This document shows positions 26,771 to 36,054 of a stretch of 64,000 nt of DNA, in pieces. Under the pieces are notes generated by a model, which made no database searches, was not told where the DNA came from, and saw only the letters and a list, made by a program, of their open reading frames with translations. Position 1 is the first letter of the stretch; the number at the start of each line of letters is the position of its first letter. The stretch comes from Oxalobacteraceae bacterium OTU3CAMAD1. GTDB taxonomy: Bacteria; Pseudomonadota; Gammaproteobacteria; Burkholderiales; Burkholderiaceae_D. Location of the stretch: NCBI GenBank assembly GCA_024123915.1, contig CP099650.1, forward strand, positions 4,712,001 to 4,776,000, in the 5' to 3' direction. A program made the position numbers and the translations under genes.

Positions 26771-28306
26771 TCAGGTGCGCTGCATGGGATTGGCGTTCAA
26801 CCAGTCCTGCAACTTGTCGGCGGTATCCGCCGGCAGATGCAAACCGAGTTTCGAGCGCCGCCATAGAATATCCTGTGCCGTGCGCGCCCACTCGTAACGG
26901 CGCAGGTATTCGACCTCCGTCGCGAACAACCCCGGCGCGATCTGCTCGCCCATGTCCGCCACATCGTTGCGATCGCACAGCAGCGTATGAATCCGCGTGC
27001 CATACGCGCGCGCATAGCGCAGCACCAGCAGCGGCGGCAGCCACGCATAGCGCGCCTGCATGGAGCGCACCCACGCGTCGAATTGCAGCACCGATTTGTT
27101 CTGCGGCTCGGCGCCGTACACGTCCCCTCCCGGCAGGCAGGCGTTGTGCGTCCATCCGCCGTGGCGGTTATCCAGCGACTTGGCGATCAAATCGACCGCC
27201 TCCTCGGCCAGCTTGCGGAAGGTGGTGATCTTGCCGCCGAAAACACTGAGCATCGGCGGCCCGTCGCTATCGACCTCCAGCCGGTAATCGCGCGTGACGG
27301 CCTTGGCGTCGGCGCCATCCTCCACCAACGGCCGCACGCCCGAGTAGGTCCACACCACATCGGCCGGCACGATAGGCTTGACGAAATACTGGCTGGCCAA
27401 CTCGCACAGATACGCGATTTCGTCCTCGCCGATGGCGACCTGGTTGGCGTCGCCGTGGTAATCGAGGTCGGTGGTGCCGATCAGCGTGAAATCGCGCTCA
27501 TACGGAATGGCGAAGACGATCCGCCCGTCCGGATGCTGGAAGATATAGGCATTGTCATGCTCGAAGATGCGCTTGACGACGATATGGCTGCCCTTGATCA
27601 GGCGCAGGTTGCCGCCGCCCTCCTTGGGCAGCGCCGCGTGCAGCAGGTCGGCGGTCCAGGGGCCGGCGGCGTTGACCACGTAGCGGGCGTTGACGCGGAT
27701 ATTGCCGCAACTGGGCTTGTACAGGGTCGCCTCCCAGTCGGCCGCCTTGCGCACCAGCGAATTACACACCGCCTGCGTCAGGATGGTGGCGCCCTTCTCG
27801 CAGGCGTCGATGGCGTTCAGCACCACCAGCCGCGAGTCGTCCACCCAGCCATCCGAATAGATAAACCCGCGCTGGAACTCCGGTTTGAGCGGCTTGCCGG
27901 CCGCGTGGCAGCGCAGGTTGACGCCGGACGACGCGGGCAGCAGCTCGCGCTTGGCCAGCAGGTCGTAGAGCATCAAGCCCGCCCGGATCAACAGCGCCGG
28001 ACGCTGTCCTTTCGCATGCGGCATCACGAAACGCATTGGCCACATGATGTGCGGGGCGGCGCGCAGCAGCGTTTCGCGCTCGATCAGCGCCTTGCGCACC
28101 AGGTTGAATTCGTAGTATTCCAGATAACGCAGGCCGCCGTGTATCAGCTTCGTCGACGCCGACGAAGTATGCGACGCCAGGTCGTCCTTCTCGCACAAGA
28201 CCACCGAAAGTCCCCGCCCCGCCGCGTCGCGCGCGATGCCGGCGCCATTGATGCCGCCGCCCACTATCAGGACATCGCAATCGAGTGTGTGCTGCGGTTC
28301 CGCCAT
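26771..28306 (-). CDS. glpD: aerobic glycerol-3-phosphate dehydrogenase
   Basis: 511 aa. The FAD-binding motif is VLIVGGGINGAGIARDAAGRG, followed by ASHTSSASTKLIHGGLRYLE. The DAO-type core and the C-terminal helical domain (LRYARAYGTRIHTLLCD, then EYLRRYEWARTAQDILWRRSKLGLH) are complete. It oxidises sn-glycerol 3-phosphate to dihydroxyacetone phosphate at the inner membrane, feeding electrons to quinone. It would use glycerol released from lipids by the adjacent lipase, which is a plausible reason for the neighbourhood, though the genes are convergent. No glpF or glpK is in the window. Confidence 0.96.
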   Translation of the reverse strand: MAEPQHTLDCDVLIVGGGINGAGIARDAAGRGLSVVLCEKDDLASHTSSASTKLIHGGLRYLEYYEFNLVRKALIERETLLRAAPHIMWPMRFVMPHAKGQRPALLIRAGLMLYDLLAKRELLPASSGVNLRCHAAGKPLKPEFQRGFIYSDGWVDDSRLVVLNAIDACEKGATILTQAVCNSLVRKAADWEATLYKPSCGNIRVNARYVVNAAGPWTADLLHAALPKEGGGNLRLIKGSHIVVKRIFEHDNAYIFQHPDGRIVFAIPYERDFTLIGTTDLDYHGDANQVAIGEDEIAYLCELASQYFVKPIVPADVVWTYSGVRPLVEDGADAKAVTRDYRLEVDSDGPPMLSVFGGKITTFRKLAEEAVDLIAKSLDNRHGGWTHNACLPGGDVYGAEPQNKSVLQFDAWVRSMQARYAWLPPLLVLRYARAYGTRIHTLLCDRNDVADMGEQIAPGLFATEVEYLRRYEWARTAQDILWRRSKLGLHLPADTADKLQDWLNANPMQRT

Positions 28307-28463
28307 GTCTTCCCCGGTTGTATAGCCAAATTAACGAGATACCCTCTAAGTTACTCTACGTTACGTGAAATTTGCCATTCCTCATAGGGTACGACACCCA
28401 TTCCACCCAAAAAAGCCACGTTCCGTTAAGGGAGATCAAATTCGGAGCGCAAATTTGATGGTC

Positions 28464-28469
28464 TATAAT
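28464..28469 (+). promoter_or_regulatory. probable -10 box of the PBP1A gene
   Basis: A perfect TATAAT 31 bp before the gene. The hexamer 17 bp upstream (TTCGGA) is only a weak -35. Confidence 0.45.
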
Positions 28470-28500
28470 CGGGCCAACAGTTACCTCATGAGATCAAGCT

Positions 28501-30876
28501 TTGACCGCTTCCCCTACCGCACTGCCCAAATGGATGACCCGCCGTAACGCCATCCGAGGTTTTATCGTCGCCGGCGCGGCCGCCCTGATCGCCGGCGGCC
28601 TGCTGCTGGCCTACCTGTTGCTGATCGTGGCCCCCAATCTGCCCGCGCTCGACGCCGTGACCGACTACCGGCCCAAGATCCCGCTGCGCATCTACACCGC
28701 CGATAACGCCCTGATCGGCGAATTCGGCGAGGAACACCGCGATTTCGTGCCGATCAAGGACATGCCGGAACTGATGAAGAAAGCGGTGCTGGCCATCGAG
28801 GACAAGCGTTTCTATGATCATAATGGCATCGACTGGCGCCGCGCGCTGGGCGCCGCGCGCGCCAATGTCGGTGGCGGGTCCCGCCGCCAGGGCGGCTCCA
28901 CCATCACCATGCAGGTGGCGCGGAACTTCTTCCTCACTCGCGACAAATTCTACGGCCGCAAGCTCAACGAGGTCATGCTGGCCCTGAAGATCGAGGCGGC
29001 GCTGAGCAAGGACGAGATCCTGGAACTGTACATGAACCAGATCTACCTGGGCCAGCGCTCGTATGGCTTTGGCAGCGCGGCGCAGACCTACTTCGGCAAA
29101 TCGCTCAAGGACCTCGATGTTGCAGAAATGGCCATGCTGGCCGGCCTGCCGCAAAATCCGGCCCGCCACAACCCGGCGGTCAATCCGAAACGCGCCAAAC
29201 AACGCCAGCGCGTGGTGCTCACGTCGATGCGCGACCTCGAATACATCACCGAGGACCAGTACCAGAAGGCGCTGCACCAGACCTTGCGCGTGAGTACCCG
29301 CGGCCAGCAGTTCGACACCCACGCCGAATACGTGGCCGAACTCGCGCGCCAGGCCGTCTACGCCCAGTTCAAGGAAGACTCGTACACCAAGGGCATCAGC
29401 GTCTACACCACCATTCTCAAGGCGGACCAGGACGCGGCCTATGAATCGGTGCGCCGCAATGTGCTCAACTACGACCAGCGCCACGGCTATCGCGGCCCGG
29501 AGGCCTTCATCACCTTGCCGGCCGACGAAGAGGAACGCGACGACGCCATCGAGGAAGCGCTGCAGAAGCGCCCGAGCAGCGACCGCCTGATTCCGGCCGT
29601 CGTGCTGGAGGCGGGTCCGAAGTCGGTCAAGGTGCAGAACCCCGCCGGCGAGGAAATCACCATCACCGGCGACGGCCTGCGCCTGGCCGCCAACGCCCTC
29701 ACCGACAAGGCCAAGGACGCCGTGCGCCTGCGTCCCGGCGCGGTGATCCGCATCATGCAGGGCAATAAGAGCGCCTGGTCGATCTCGCAGGTGCCGCTGG
29801 TGGCGGCGGCTTTCGTGTCCATCGACGCCGTCAGCGGCGGCTACCACGCCCTGGTGGGCGGCTTCGATTACAACCTGCAGAAGTTCAACCACGTCACGCA
29901 GGCGTGGCGCCAGCCCGGTTCCGCGATCAAGCCGTTCGTCTATTCGGCGTCGCTGGAAAAAGGCTTTTCTCCGGCCACGCTGCTGAACGACGCGCCGCTC
30001 GAACTGACCAGCGCCGAAACGGGCAACGAGCCGTGGAGCCCACGCAACGACGACGGCAAATTCGACGGCCCGATCACCATGCGCTACGCGCTGGCCGAGT
30101 CCAAGAACGTGGTGTCGGTGCGCATCCTGCGCTCGATCACGGTGCCTTACGCGCACAACTACCTGGGCAAGTTCGGTTTCGACCTGGCCAAGCATCCGAA
30201 GAACCTGACCATGGCGCTGGGTACCGGCTCGGTCACGCCGGCGCAGATGGCCGGCGCCTACTCGGTGTTCGCCAATGGCGGCTACGCGGTCGAACCGTAC
30301 CTGATCGCCAAAATCGTCGACGGCGAGGGCAAGATCATCAGCGAAACCAAGCCGCGCACCACCCTGCCCGACGACGCCCGCGTGATCGATCCGCGCAACG
30401 CCTTCGTCACCGACAGCATGATGCGCGAAGTCACGCGTACCGGCACCGGCGGCGCGGTGGCGCGCCTGGGCCGTCACGACATGGCCGGCAAGACCGGCAC
30501 CTCCAGCGAAGCGGTCGATGGCTGGTTCGCCGGCTACGGCGGCGGCATCGTGGCGGTATCGTGGATGGGTTACGACGATTCGAAATCGTTGGGCGGCAAG
30601 GAGTTCGGCGCGACTGTGGCGCTGCCGATCTGGATCGATTACATGAAGGTGGCGATGAAGGACCGTCCGGCGCAGGACCGCCCGGTCCCGGCGGGCATGA
30701 CCCAGGTCAGCGGCGAGTGGCTGTACGACGAATTCACCGGCGACGCGGCGCGCACCACGCTGGATATCGAGGAAACGCCCCCAGGCGCCGAGAACATGGT
30801 GCCGATGTCGACGGGCGCGGAGAACATCGCGCCGGTGCCGGTGCCGGTGCCAGCGCCGCCGCCGCGCGGCCAATAG
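28501..30876 (+). CDS. mrcA: penicillin-binding protein 1A (bifunctional transglycosylase/transpeptidase)
   Basis: 791 aa. One N-terminal membrane anchor (about residues 18-42) precedes a GT51 transglycosylase domain with the catalytic Glu in LAIEDKRFYDHNGIDW, then GGSTITMQVARNFFL and KLNEVMLALKIE. An OB-like insert follows, then the transpeptidase with SxxK in PGSAIKPF (about residue 473), SKN in AESKNVVS and KTG in AGKTGTSSE. It polymerises and crosslinks peptidoglycan in the periplasm. The tail is Pro/Val-rich. The start is a TTG at 28501 or an ATG at 28534; neither has a strong ribosome site. Confidence 0.95.
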   Translation: MTASPTALPKWMTRRNAIRGFIVAGAAALIAGGLLLAYLLLIVAPNLPALDAVTDYRPKIPLRIYTADNALIGEFGEEHRDFVPIKDMPELMKKAVLAIEDKRFYDHNGIDWRRALGAARANVGGGSRRQGGSTITMQVARNFFLTRDKFYGRKLNEVMLALKIEAALSKDEILELYMNQIYLGQRSYGFGSAAQTYFGKSLKDLDVAEMAMLAGLPQNPARHNPAVNPKRAKQRQRVVLTSMRDLEYITEDQYQKALHQTLRVSTRGQQFDTHAEYVAELARQAVYAQFKEDSYTKGISVYTTILKADQDAAYESVRRNVLNYDQRHGYRGPEAFITLPADEEERDDAIEEALQKRPSSDRLIPAVVLEAGPKSVKVQNPAGEEITITGDGLRLAANALTDKAKDAVRLRPGAVIRIMQGNKSAWSISQVPLVAAAFVSIDAVSGGYHALVGGFDYNLQKFNHVTQAWRQPGSAIKPFVYSASLEKGFSPATLLNDAPLELTSAETGNEPWSPRNDDGKFDGPITMRYALAESKNVVSVRILRSITVPYAHNYLGKFGFDLAKHPKNLTMALGTGSVTPAQMAGAYSVFANGGYAVEPYLIAKIVDGEGKIISETKPRTTLPDDARVIDPRNAFVTDSMMREVTRTGTGGAVARLGRHDMAGKTGTSSEAVDGWFAGYGGGIVAVSWMGYDDSKSLGGKEFGATVALPIWIDYMKVAMKDRPAQDRPVPAGMTQVSGEWLYDEFTGDAARTTLDIEETPPGAENMVPMSTGAENIAPVPVPVPAPPPRGQ

Positions 30877-30894
30877 GCCCGGCGATACGGCAGG

Positions 30895-31617
30895 TCAGGC
30901 CGACAGATAGCCGCGCATCATCCGCACGGCGCTGTCGGCGAACATGTCGGGGGTGACATTGGCTGCGCGGTACTTCCAGCGCTTGACGTACCAGTCCTGG
31001 AAGGTGGCCATGATGTGGGCCGCGACCAGGTCCGCGCTGCCCGGCGGACGGCCGGGAATGCGCGCGATGACGTCGGCGAACAGCGACTGCACGTACAGCT
31101 CCGACGCCTTGGCGGTGTGCCGGTGCTGCGCCTGCAGCACCCGCGAATCCATGAAGACGAAATAAAACCACGGCTGCAAGATCTCTGACACGTAGATCGA
31201 CGCGCGGATCAGCGCCTCGAGCTTGTCGAGCGGCTCGACCAGGTCGTCGAACAGGCGCGGCATCTCGTGGGTCGCGTGGCGCACCACGTCCTCGATCATC
31301 TCCGCCAGTTGATCCTTGTTGCTGATATAGCCATACAGGCCGCCCATCGACAGGCCCGTCTCGTGGCACAGGTCGCGCAGGTTCATCGCGCGGAAACCGA
31401 CCTCGTTGGCCAGCTTGAAGGTGGCGTTGAAGATCCGTTCGAGGTTTTCCAGCGCCGGCTTGCGGCGCTTTACCGTGATGCGCTCGGCATTGCGGTCCAG
31501 CAGATAAGACCAGATGTTGACGCCGTCGAGCGGCGTCATGCTCTGGAATTGTTCCAAGTCGAATTGTGCCCGCAAGATAGTCTCTGATGTGGTTTTATTA
31601 ATAACGTATTCGTTCAT
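30895..31617 (-). CDS. TetR/AcrR-family transcriptional regulator
   Basis: About 240 aa from the ATG at 31617, which has GGGAGG upstream; an in-frame start at 31668 is less likely. Unusually, some 50 residues precede the helix-turn-helix domain (ERIFNATFKLANEVGFRAMNLRDLCHETGLSMGGLYGYISNKDQL). The C-terminal ligand-binding region includes HIMATFQDWYVKRWKY. It is convergent with the PBP1A gene and divergent from yfiR, sharing about 120 bp of upstream DNA with it, so it may control the yfiRNB genes. Ligand unknown. Confidence 0.88.
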   Translation of the reverse strand: MNEYVINKTTSETILRAQFDLEQFQSMTPLDGVNIWSYLLDRNAERITVKRRKPALENLERIFNATFKLANEVGFRAMNLRDLCHETGLSMGGLYGYISNKDQLAEMIEDVVRHATHEMPRLFDDLVEPLDKLEALIRASIYVSEILQPWFYFVFMDSRVLQAQHRHTAKASELYVQSLFADVIARIPGRPPGSADLVAAHIMATFQDWYVKRWKYRAANVTPDMFADSAVRMMRGYLSA

Positions 31618-31738
31618 CTTAGCACAGGCCTCCCGCGCCCCCTCCCTACAAATTGCTGCTCTACCCATATTTCACTTGTTTTTCGGACACAATAACAGCA
31701 AAATTCCACCTTCACTCCACCCCGACGATCCGGCCTCC

Positions 31739-32296
31739 TTGCAACTCCTCCGCCCCCTTCCCGTCCGTCGCCTCTTGATCGCGGTCATGTCGGCGGTGCT
31801 GCCTCAACTGCCGGGGCCGGCGCTGGCGCAGAACACCGCCAACGTCGACGAGCTGGCCGATCTGGTGCTGGGCATCGTCCAATACACCCGCTGGCCGGGC
31901 GCGCCCGAACCGATCACGCTGTGCCTGGGCGACAACGACGCCGGCGCCGCCGCGCTGGCCGCGTCCTTCGCCGCCATGACGCCGGCGCCGCCGCTCAAAG
32001 TCGCCATGCGCCGCATGGAGCCGGCGCTGGCCGCCGAGCTGTTCGGCTGCCAGGCGGTGCTGTTCCCGGACATGCCCACGGCCACCCAGCAAGGACTGTT
32101 GTTAAAATTGAATAAACGCCCCATCCTGACCCTGGGCCGGGGCGAGAATTTTTGTTCCTACTCCGGCCAGATCTGCCTCATTGACGGGGCGAAGGGACTG
32201 CGCTTTCGCGCCAACCTCGACGCCATCGCCTTCAGCGGCCTGCGCCTCAATCCGCGCATGTTGCAGCTGGGTGTGCGCGACGGAGCGGCGCGATGA
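31739..32296 (+). CDS. yfiR: YfiR-family periplasmic repressor of a diguanylate cyclase
   Basis: About 185 aa from a TTG at 31739, which gives a clean signal peptide (MQLLRPLPVRRLLIAVMSA...ALAQ). The only ATG in that stretch, at 31787, would truncate it, and starts further upstream collide with the divergent tetR gene. The mature part is a YfiR/DUF4154 domain with LVLGIVQYTRWPG, conserved cysteines in LFGCQAVLF and NFCSYSGQICLI, and the closing motif FRANLDAIAFSGLRLNPRML. In Pseudomonas, YfiR binds the periplasmic part of YfiN and keeps it inactive; the Cys pairs make it redox-sensitive. Its stop overlaps the yfiN start as ATGA. Confidence 0.87.
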   Translation: MQLLRPLPVRRLLIAVMSAVLPQLPGPALAQNTANVDELADLVLGIVQYTRWPGAPEPITLCLGDNDAGAAALAASFAAMTPAPPLKVAMRRMEPALAAELFGCQAVLFPDMPTATQQGLLLKLNKRPILTLGRGENFCSYSGQICLIDGAKGLRFRANLDAIAFSGLRLNPRMLQLGVRDGAAR

Positions 32297-33549
32297 CGCC
32301 GGCACCGCAAAGCATTGCCGCGCTGGTGCGGCGCGGCCAATGGCGCAGCGTGCTGGTGGCGCTGGGCTGCGCGACCGCCCTGATGGGCGGCGTGGCGCTG
32401 TATAGCCTGCAGCAGCAGGCCACCCATGCGCTGTCGCTGGCGGCGCGCTCGCTGGCCTACGCCGGCGAGCCGGCGCTGCGTTTCAAGGACACCGACGCCC
32501 TGATGGAGCTGGTCAAACCGCTGGCCGACAGCGAGCAACTGGCCACGGTCGAGGTGCTGGACCGGCGCGGCGACGTGCTGCTGCACTACCGCCGTCCGCC
32601 GGCCGGCCAGCACGACGCGCTGGCGCGCCGGGTCGCCGCGTGGCTGCTGCCGATGTCGGTGTCGGCCCCTGTCGCCGCCGGCGCGCGGCCGCTGGGCGAG
32701 GTGCGCCTCAGTTCCGACGGCCGCGTCCTGCTCAATTCGCTGGCCGGCCTGCTGGCGGCGGTACTGTCGTCGCTGGCACTGAGCACGGTGGCGGCGTGGT
32801 GGTGGTCGCACCGGCTGGCGCGGCTGATCGTCGAACCGGTATCCGCGCTGGTGCGCCTGACCAAGGAGTTGCGCGAACACCGCCGCTTCGACTCGCGGGC
32901 CGACATCGGCACGGTGGTGGAAATCAATACGCTGGCCGAGGATTTCAACCACCTGCTGACGGAGCTGCAATCGCACCAGCACGAAATCGCCGAGCGCCAT
33001 GAGGAACTGAGCAGCGCCAACCTGCGCCTGCGCCATACCAGCCTGCATGACGGCCTGACCGGCCTGCCCAACCGCCGCTATCTGGTCGAGCACCTGCGCG
33101 AGATGCTGGCGCGCTGCCGCAGCATGGACGAACGCGCCGCCGTGCTGTTCATCGACATGGATCGCTTCAAGCAGGTCAACGATTCGATGGGTCACGCCGT
33201 CGGCGACGTCCTGCTCGAAACGCTGGCGCAGCGTCTGCGCGCCTCGGTGCGGGAAACGGACTTCGTGGCGCGCCAGGGCGGCGACGAGTTCGTCGTGCTG
33301 CTGTATCCCATCGGCCACTCGAACGACGTGCTGTCGTCGATCTCGCGCATCCGGCAATCGTTGCTGCAGCCGCTAAGGCTGGAAGACGGCCAGATCCTGC
33401 CGCTGGGCGTGACCATCGGCGGCGCCATCTACCCGGACCACGGCGACAGCATCGACGCCCTGGTCAGCTCGGCGGACTCGGCCATGTACGTGGCCAAAAG
33501 CCGCGCGCGCGGCAGCGACGCACTTTTTCAACCACAAGTTATAGATTAA
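32293..33549 (+). CDS. yfiN: YfiN/TpbB-like membrane diguanylate cyclase
   Basis: 418 aa. A transmembrane helix (about residues 18-40), a periplasmic CHASE8-type sensor (about 40-150), a second helix (about 150-175), a HAMP segment (WSHRLARLIVEPVSALVRLTKEL) and a C-terminal GGDEF domain are seen. The active site is intact (RQGGDEFVVLL), and RETD five residues upstream fits the product-inhibition I-site RxxD. It makes cyclic di-GMP in the cytoplasm when YfiR releases it. It lies between yfiR (4-bp overlap) and the YfiB-like lipoprotein gene (8-bp gap), forming the complete YfiBNR set. Confidence 0.93.
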   Translation: MTPAPQSIAALVRRGQWRSVLVALGCATALMGGVALYSLQQQATHALSLAARSLAYAGEPALRFKDTDALMELVKPLADSEQLATVEVLDRRGDVLLHYRRPPAGQHDALARRVAAWLLPMSVSAPVAAGARPLGEVRLSSDGRVLLNSLAGLLAAVLSSLALSTVAAWWWSHRLARLIVEPVSALVRLTKELREHRRFDSRADIGTVVEINTLAEDFNHLLTELQSHQHEIAERHEELSSANLRLRHTSLHDGLTGLPNRRYLVEHLREMLARCRSMDERAAVLFIDMDRFKQVNDSMGHAVGDVLLETLAQRLRASVRETDFVARQGGDEFVVLLYPIGHSNDVLSSISRIRQSLLQPLRLEDGQILPLGVTIGGAIYPDHGDSIDALVSSADSAMYVAKSRARGSDALFQPQVID

Positions 33550-33557
33550 TCGACACC

Positions 33558-34103
33558 ATGACCGCATTCCACCGCCGGGCTTCGGCAACCCTGTTCAACC
33601 TCGTGGCCGTGGCGCTCGCCGCCGGCCTGCTGGGCGCCTGCGCCACCCCCAAACCGGTTGAGCCGGCCGCGCCCGTCATCAGTGCGCGCCAGGCGGCGCT
33701 GCAGTCGCTGGGCTTCAAGCCGACCACGCGCGGCTGGGAAAAAAGCCTGAGCACCGACGGCGGCGGCGAGGTCGGCGCACGCGTCACGTTCGGCTTCGAC
33801 AGCGACAAGCTGACCGACGAGGGAATGAAGGACATCGCCGCCACGGCCGCCGTGCTGTTGTCGGTCGGCGTCAGCGAGCTCGATGTCGAAGGCCACACCG
33901 ACAACCGGGGCGCAGCAGCCTACAACAAGGCGCTGTCGGAGCGCCGCGCGGCGGCGGCCGCGCAAGTCTTCGTCACGGCGGGTTTCAAGGAAAGTAATAT
34001 CCGCCGCGTCGGCTACGGCGACGCGCGACCGATCGACGACAACGCCACCGAGGCCGGGCGCGCGCAGAACCGCCGCGTGACCATCATCGTCAGCGCGTTG
34101 TGA
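33558..34103 (+). CDS. yfiB: YfiB-like OmpA-domain outer-membrane lipoprotein
   Basis: 181 aa. The lipoprotein signal ends in the lipobox LLGAC (Cys near residue 28). After a short linker an OmpA-C peptidoglycan-binding domain begins around RVTFGFDSDKLTDEGM, with the signature VEGHTDNRGAAAYNKALSERRA and VGYGDARPIDDNATEAGRAQNRRV. In Pseudomonas, YfiB sequesters YfiR at the outer membrane, freeing YfiN. Gene order yfiR-yfiN-yfiB supports that role here. Confidence 0.9.
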   Translation: MTAFHRRASATLFNLVAVALAAGLLGACATPKPVEPAAPVISARQAALQSLGFKPTTRGWEKSLSTDGGGEVGARVTFGFDSDKLTDEGMKDIAATAAVLLSVGVSELDVEGHTDNRGAAAYNKALSERRAAAAAQVFVTAGFKESNIRRVGYGDARPIDDNATEAGRAQNRRVTIIVSAL

Positions 34104-34110
34104 TAGCTGC

Positions 34111-34503
34111 TCAATCGACGTAGCGGGCGATGAAGTAGACGCCGGTCATCAGCAGCGTGGCGAAGCCGTACAGTTTCCACATGTAGGACGCGTGCATTTT
34201 ATATAGTTCAATCCGCTGCTCGACCAACGCGTCCTTGAATTCCTCGCGCTGCTTGGCCAGCGCGATGTTGAATTCCAGCTTCTGCTCGTGGAGCAACCCC
34301 ATGATCCGCTCCGTGGATGCATGGATCTCATTGCGCAATGAAGCAACGTCCTCTTTTGTCGCAAAGCTGGTTCGTATCACCGCCACATCCACCTCCACCG
34401 CCGACATGCGTTTCTCGACCACTGCGAGACGTACTTCGACACGTCCATCATAGGCGCCACGGGACGCGTTTTCAATCGGATTTTCGTCGTTGTTGGCAGG
34501 CAT
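34111..34503 (-). CDS. small coiled-coil protein with C-terminal membrane anchor
   Basis: About 130 aa from the ATG at 34503, which has GAGGAG five bases upstream and is preferred over 34536. A charged N-terminus precedes a long predicted coiled coil (EVRLAVVEKRMSAVEVDVAVI ... LHEQKLEFNIALAKQREEF), then one hydrophobic helix near the C-terminus (YGFATLLMTGVYFIARYVD). The architecture recalls DUF1640-type or phage-tail-adjacent haemolysin XhlA-like proteins, but no family is certain. Convergent with yfiB, 7 bp apart. Function unknown. Confidence 0.7.
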   Translation of the reverse strand: MPANNDENPIENASRGAYDGRVEVRLAVVEKRMSAVEVDVAVIRTSFATKEDVASLRNEIHASTERIMGLLHEQKLEFNIALAKQREEFKDALVEQRIELYKMHASYMWKLYGFATLLMTGVYFIARYVD

Positions 34504-34578
34504 GATCGCTCCTCGTTGGGCGGGCGGAACGACCAAGTTAACACACGCTACCCGCGCTTCGATTGAGGCGCATCAGAC

Positions 34579-34603
34579 AAAAAAAAGCAGCCACGGGGGC
34601 TGC
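34579..34603 (-). terminator. rho-independent terminator on the minus strand
   Basis: GCAGCC and GGCTGC form a 6-bp stem, followed on the minus strand by eight T. It lies 145 bp beyond the GGDEF gene stop and just upstream of the small coiled-coil gene, so it probably ends the GGDEF transcript. Confidence 0.8.
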
Positions 34604-34747
34604 TTCACTGTACCGCTACGCCACGAGGTGGCTTGCTTATTGTTCGAATCACACACAATATGCGGGTCGGCGGATTGCACGTCAACAGTTATCGCACACA
34701 GTGTGGCGCGCCGGGAACAATCGCAACCGGCGCATCAGCGCGACAAG

Positions 34748-35893
34748 TTAACCGGCGGTCACGCAGTTCCGCCCCGCCCGCTTGGCCGCATACAGGGCCG
34801 CGTCCCCAGCCGAAATCAGCCGAATCAGGTCGTAACCATGCTGGTCCGAGCACGCCACGCCAAGGCTGGCGGTGAAACGCACCGTCACATCGCCCATCGA
34901 CGCCACGGTCTGCTCGATGCCGGCCCGCAAACGCTCGGCCAGCCGCAACGCGTCGGGCAGGTTCAAATCGTCCAGCACCAGAACGAACTCCTCGCCGCCG
35001 AAGCGCGCCAGCACGTCGTGCGGACGCAACTCCAGCCTCAGCAATGCCGACAGATGGCGCAACACCTCGTCGCCAACCAGATGGCCATGGCTATCGTTGA
35101 TCGCCTTGAAATGATCGACGTCGATCATCACCACCGCCAGGCTGCGTCCGCCGCGCTGGGCCCGCAGCCCCACCCGCTTGCCCTGCAACTCCAGGCCGGC
35201 GCGGTTGAGCGTGCCGGTCAAGGTGTCAAGCGTCGACAGCCTGCGCAGGCGCTCGGCGTAGCGCCACATCACCATCACGATGAGCCCGAACGAGATGCAG
35301 ATTTGCGCCAGCGGAATCACCAATGCCGTCACGCCCATCATCAGCGCGTTGGCCGGATCGGACAAATCGGTATCGAGCAGCATGCGCGTGCCGCGCAGCA
35401 GCAGCGCGCCCCCGAGCGCGATGAACCCGGTCACGCCGATGCAAGTGCCTGTTCCGTTGCGGCGCCATCCGCCATGCCGCGCGATGGCGGCGGCGCACCA
35501 CAAATTGAGCACGCCGAAATAGAAACCGCTGAACACCAGCCGCGCGCCACGGCTGGGCTCGACCAGGGTGTAGTAACAAGGAACCAGCAGCGCGATGCCG
35601 GTGATCACCGCGATCATCGGCCACGACAAGGTGGCAGCGCCATACACACGCAGGCCGCGCAGCACCAACGCCAGCCCGAAGGCGACGATGCCGTAGCCGG
35701 CGACGCTGGTGAGCAACGGCGGCAAGGTCTCCACCAGGGTCATGACCACGCCCGCCGACACGCAGACATTGCCCACCGCCCACCAGCGCAGTTCGGGCGG
35801 GCTGTCCGCGTAGTTCGCGGACGCGGCCACGAGCGCCGTGGTCAGCAGGGTCACGCACAAGTGAACCAGTAACAGGGTTTCGAGATGGAGCAC
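34748..35893 (-). CDS. membrane-bound diguanylate cyclase (GGDEF)
   Basis: About 381 aa if the GTG at 35893 is used (MLHLETLLLVHLCVTLL). The only ATG in frame, at 36067, would overlap the divergent nucleotidase gene. Six or more hydrophobic helices (about residues 1-200) form a membrane sensor with no named domain. The C-terminal GGDEF domain has DTLTGTLNRAG, VVMIDVDHFKAINDSHGHLVGD and an intact active site RFGGEEFVLVL. RPHD immediately before it fits an I-site (RxxD). It would produce cyclic di-GMP. The start is uncertain. Confidence 0.87.
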   Translation of the reverse strand: MLHLETLLLVHLCVTLLTTALVAASANYADSPPELRWWAVGNVCVSAGVVMTLVETLPPLLTSVAGYGIVAFGLALVLRGLRVYGAATLSWPMIAVITGIALLVPCYYTLVEPSRGARLVFSGFYFGVLNLWCAAAIARHGGWRRNGTGTCIGVTGFIALGGALLLRGTRMLLDTDLSDPANALMMGVTALVIPLAQICISFGLIVMVMWRYAERLRRLSTLDTLTGTLNRAGLELQGKRVGLRAQRGGRSLAVVMIDVDHFKAINDSHGHLVGDEVLRHLSALLRLELRPHDVLARFGGEEFVLVLDDLNLPDALRLAERLRAGIEQTVASMGDVTVRFTASLGVACSDQHGYDLIRLISAGDAALYAAKRAGRNCVTAG

Positions 35894-36054
35894 GCCGGAT
35901 GTCCGCGATGAGCGCGGGTTGGTCAAAAACAGCGCAGTATAGAACCAATCGACAGTTGCTGCGATGAAATTTCTGATAGGTCCGCCGTTGACCGCATGAA
36001 TCGGGTAGAGTGGCAGTTCTAGCAACCCGGCACAGCAACCTTTCCACTGTAACC

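Noticed and set aside
28486..30873. A 795-codon ORF antisense to the PBP1A gene
   Set aside because: It mirrors the codon pattern of a GC-rich gene; its translation is Arg/His/Gln-rich with no domain, while the plus strand encodes a complete PBP1A.
34620..34700. Possible tRNA because of GTTCGAATC
   Set aside because: No acceptor or anticodon stem can be formed around it; only the T-loop-like string is present.
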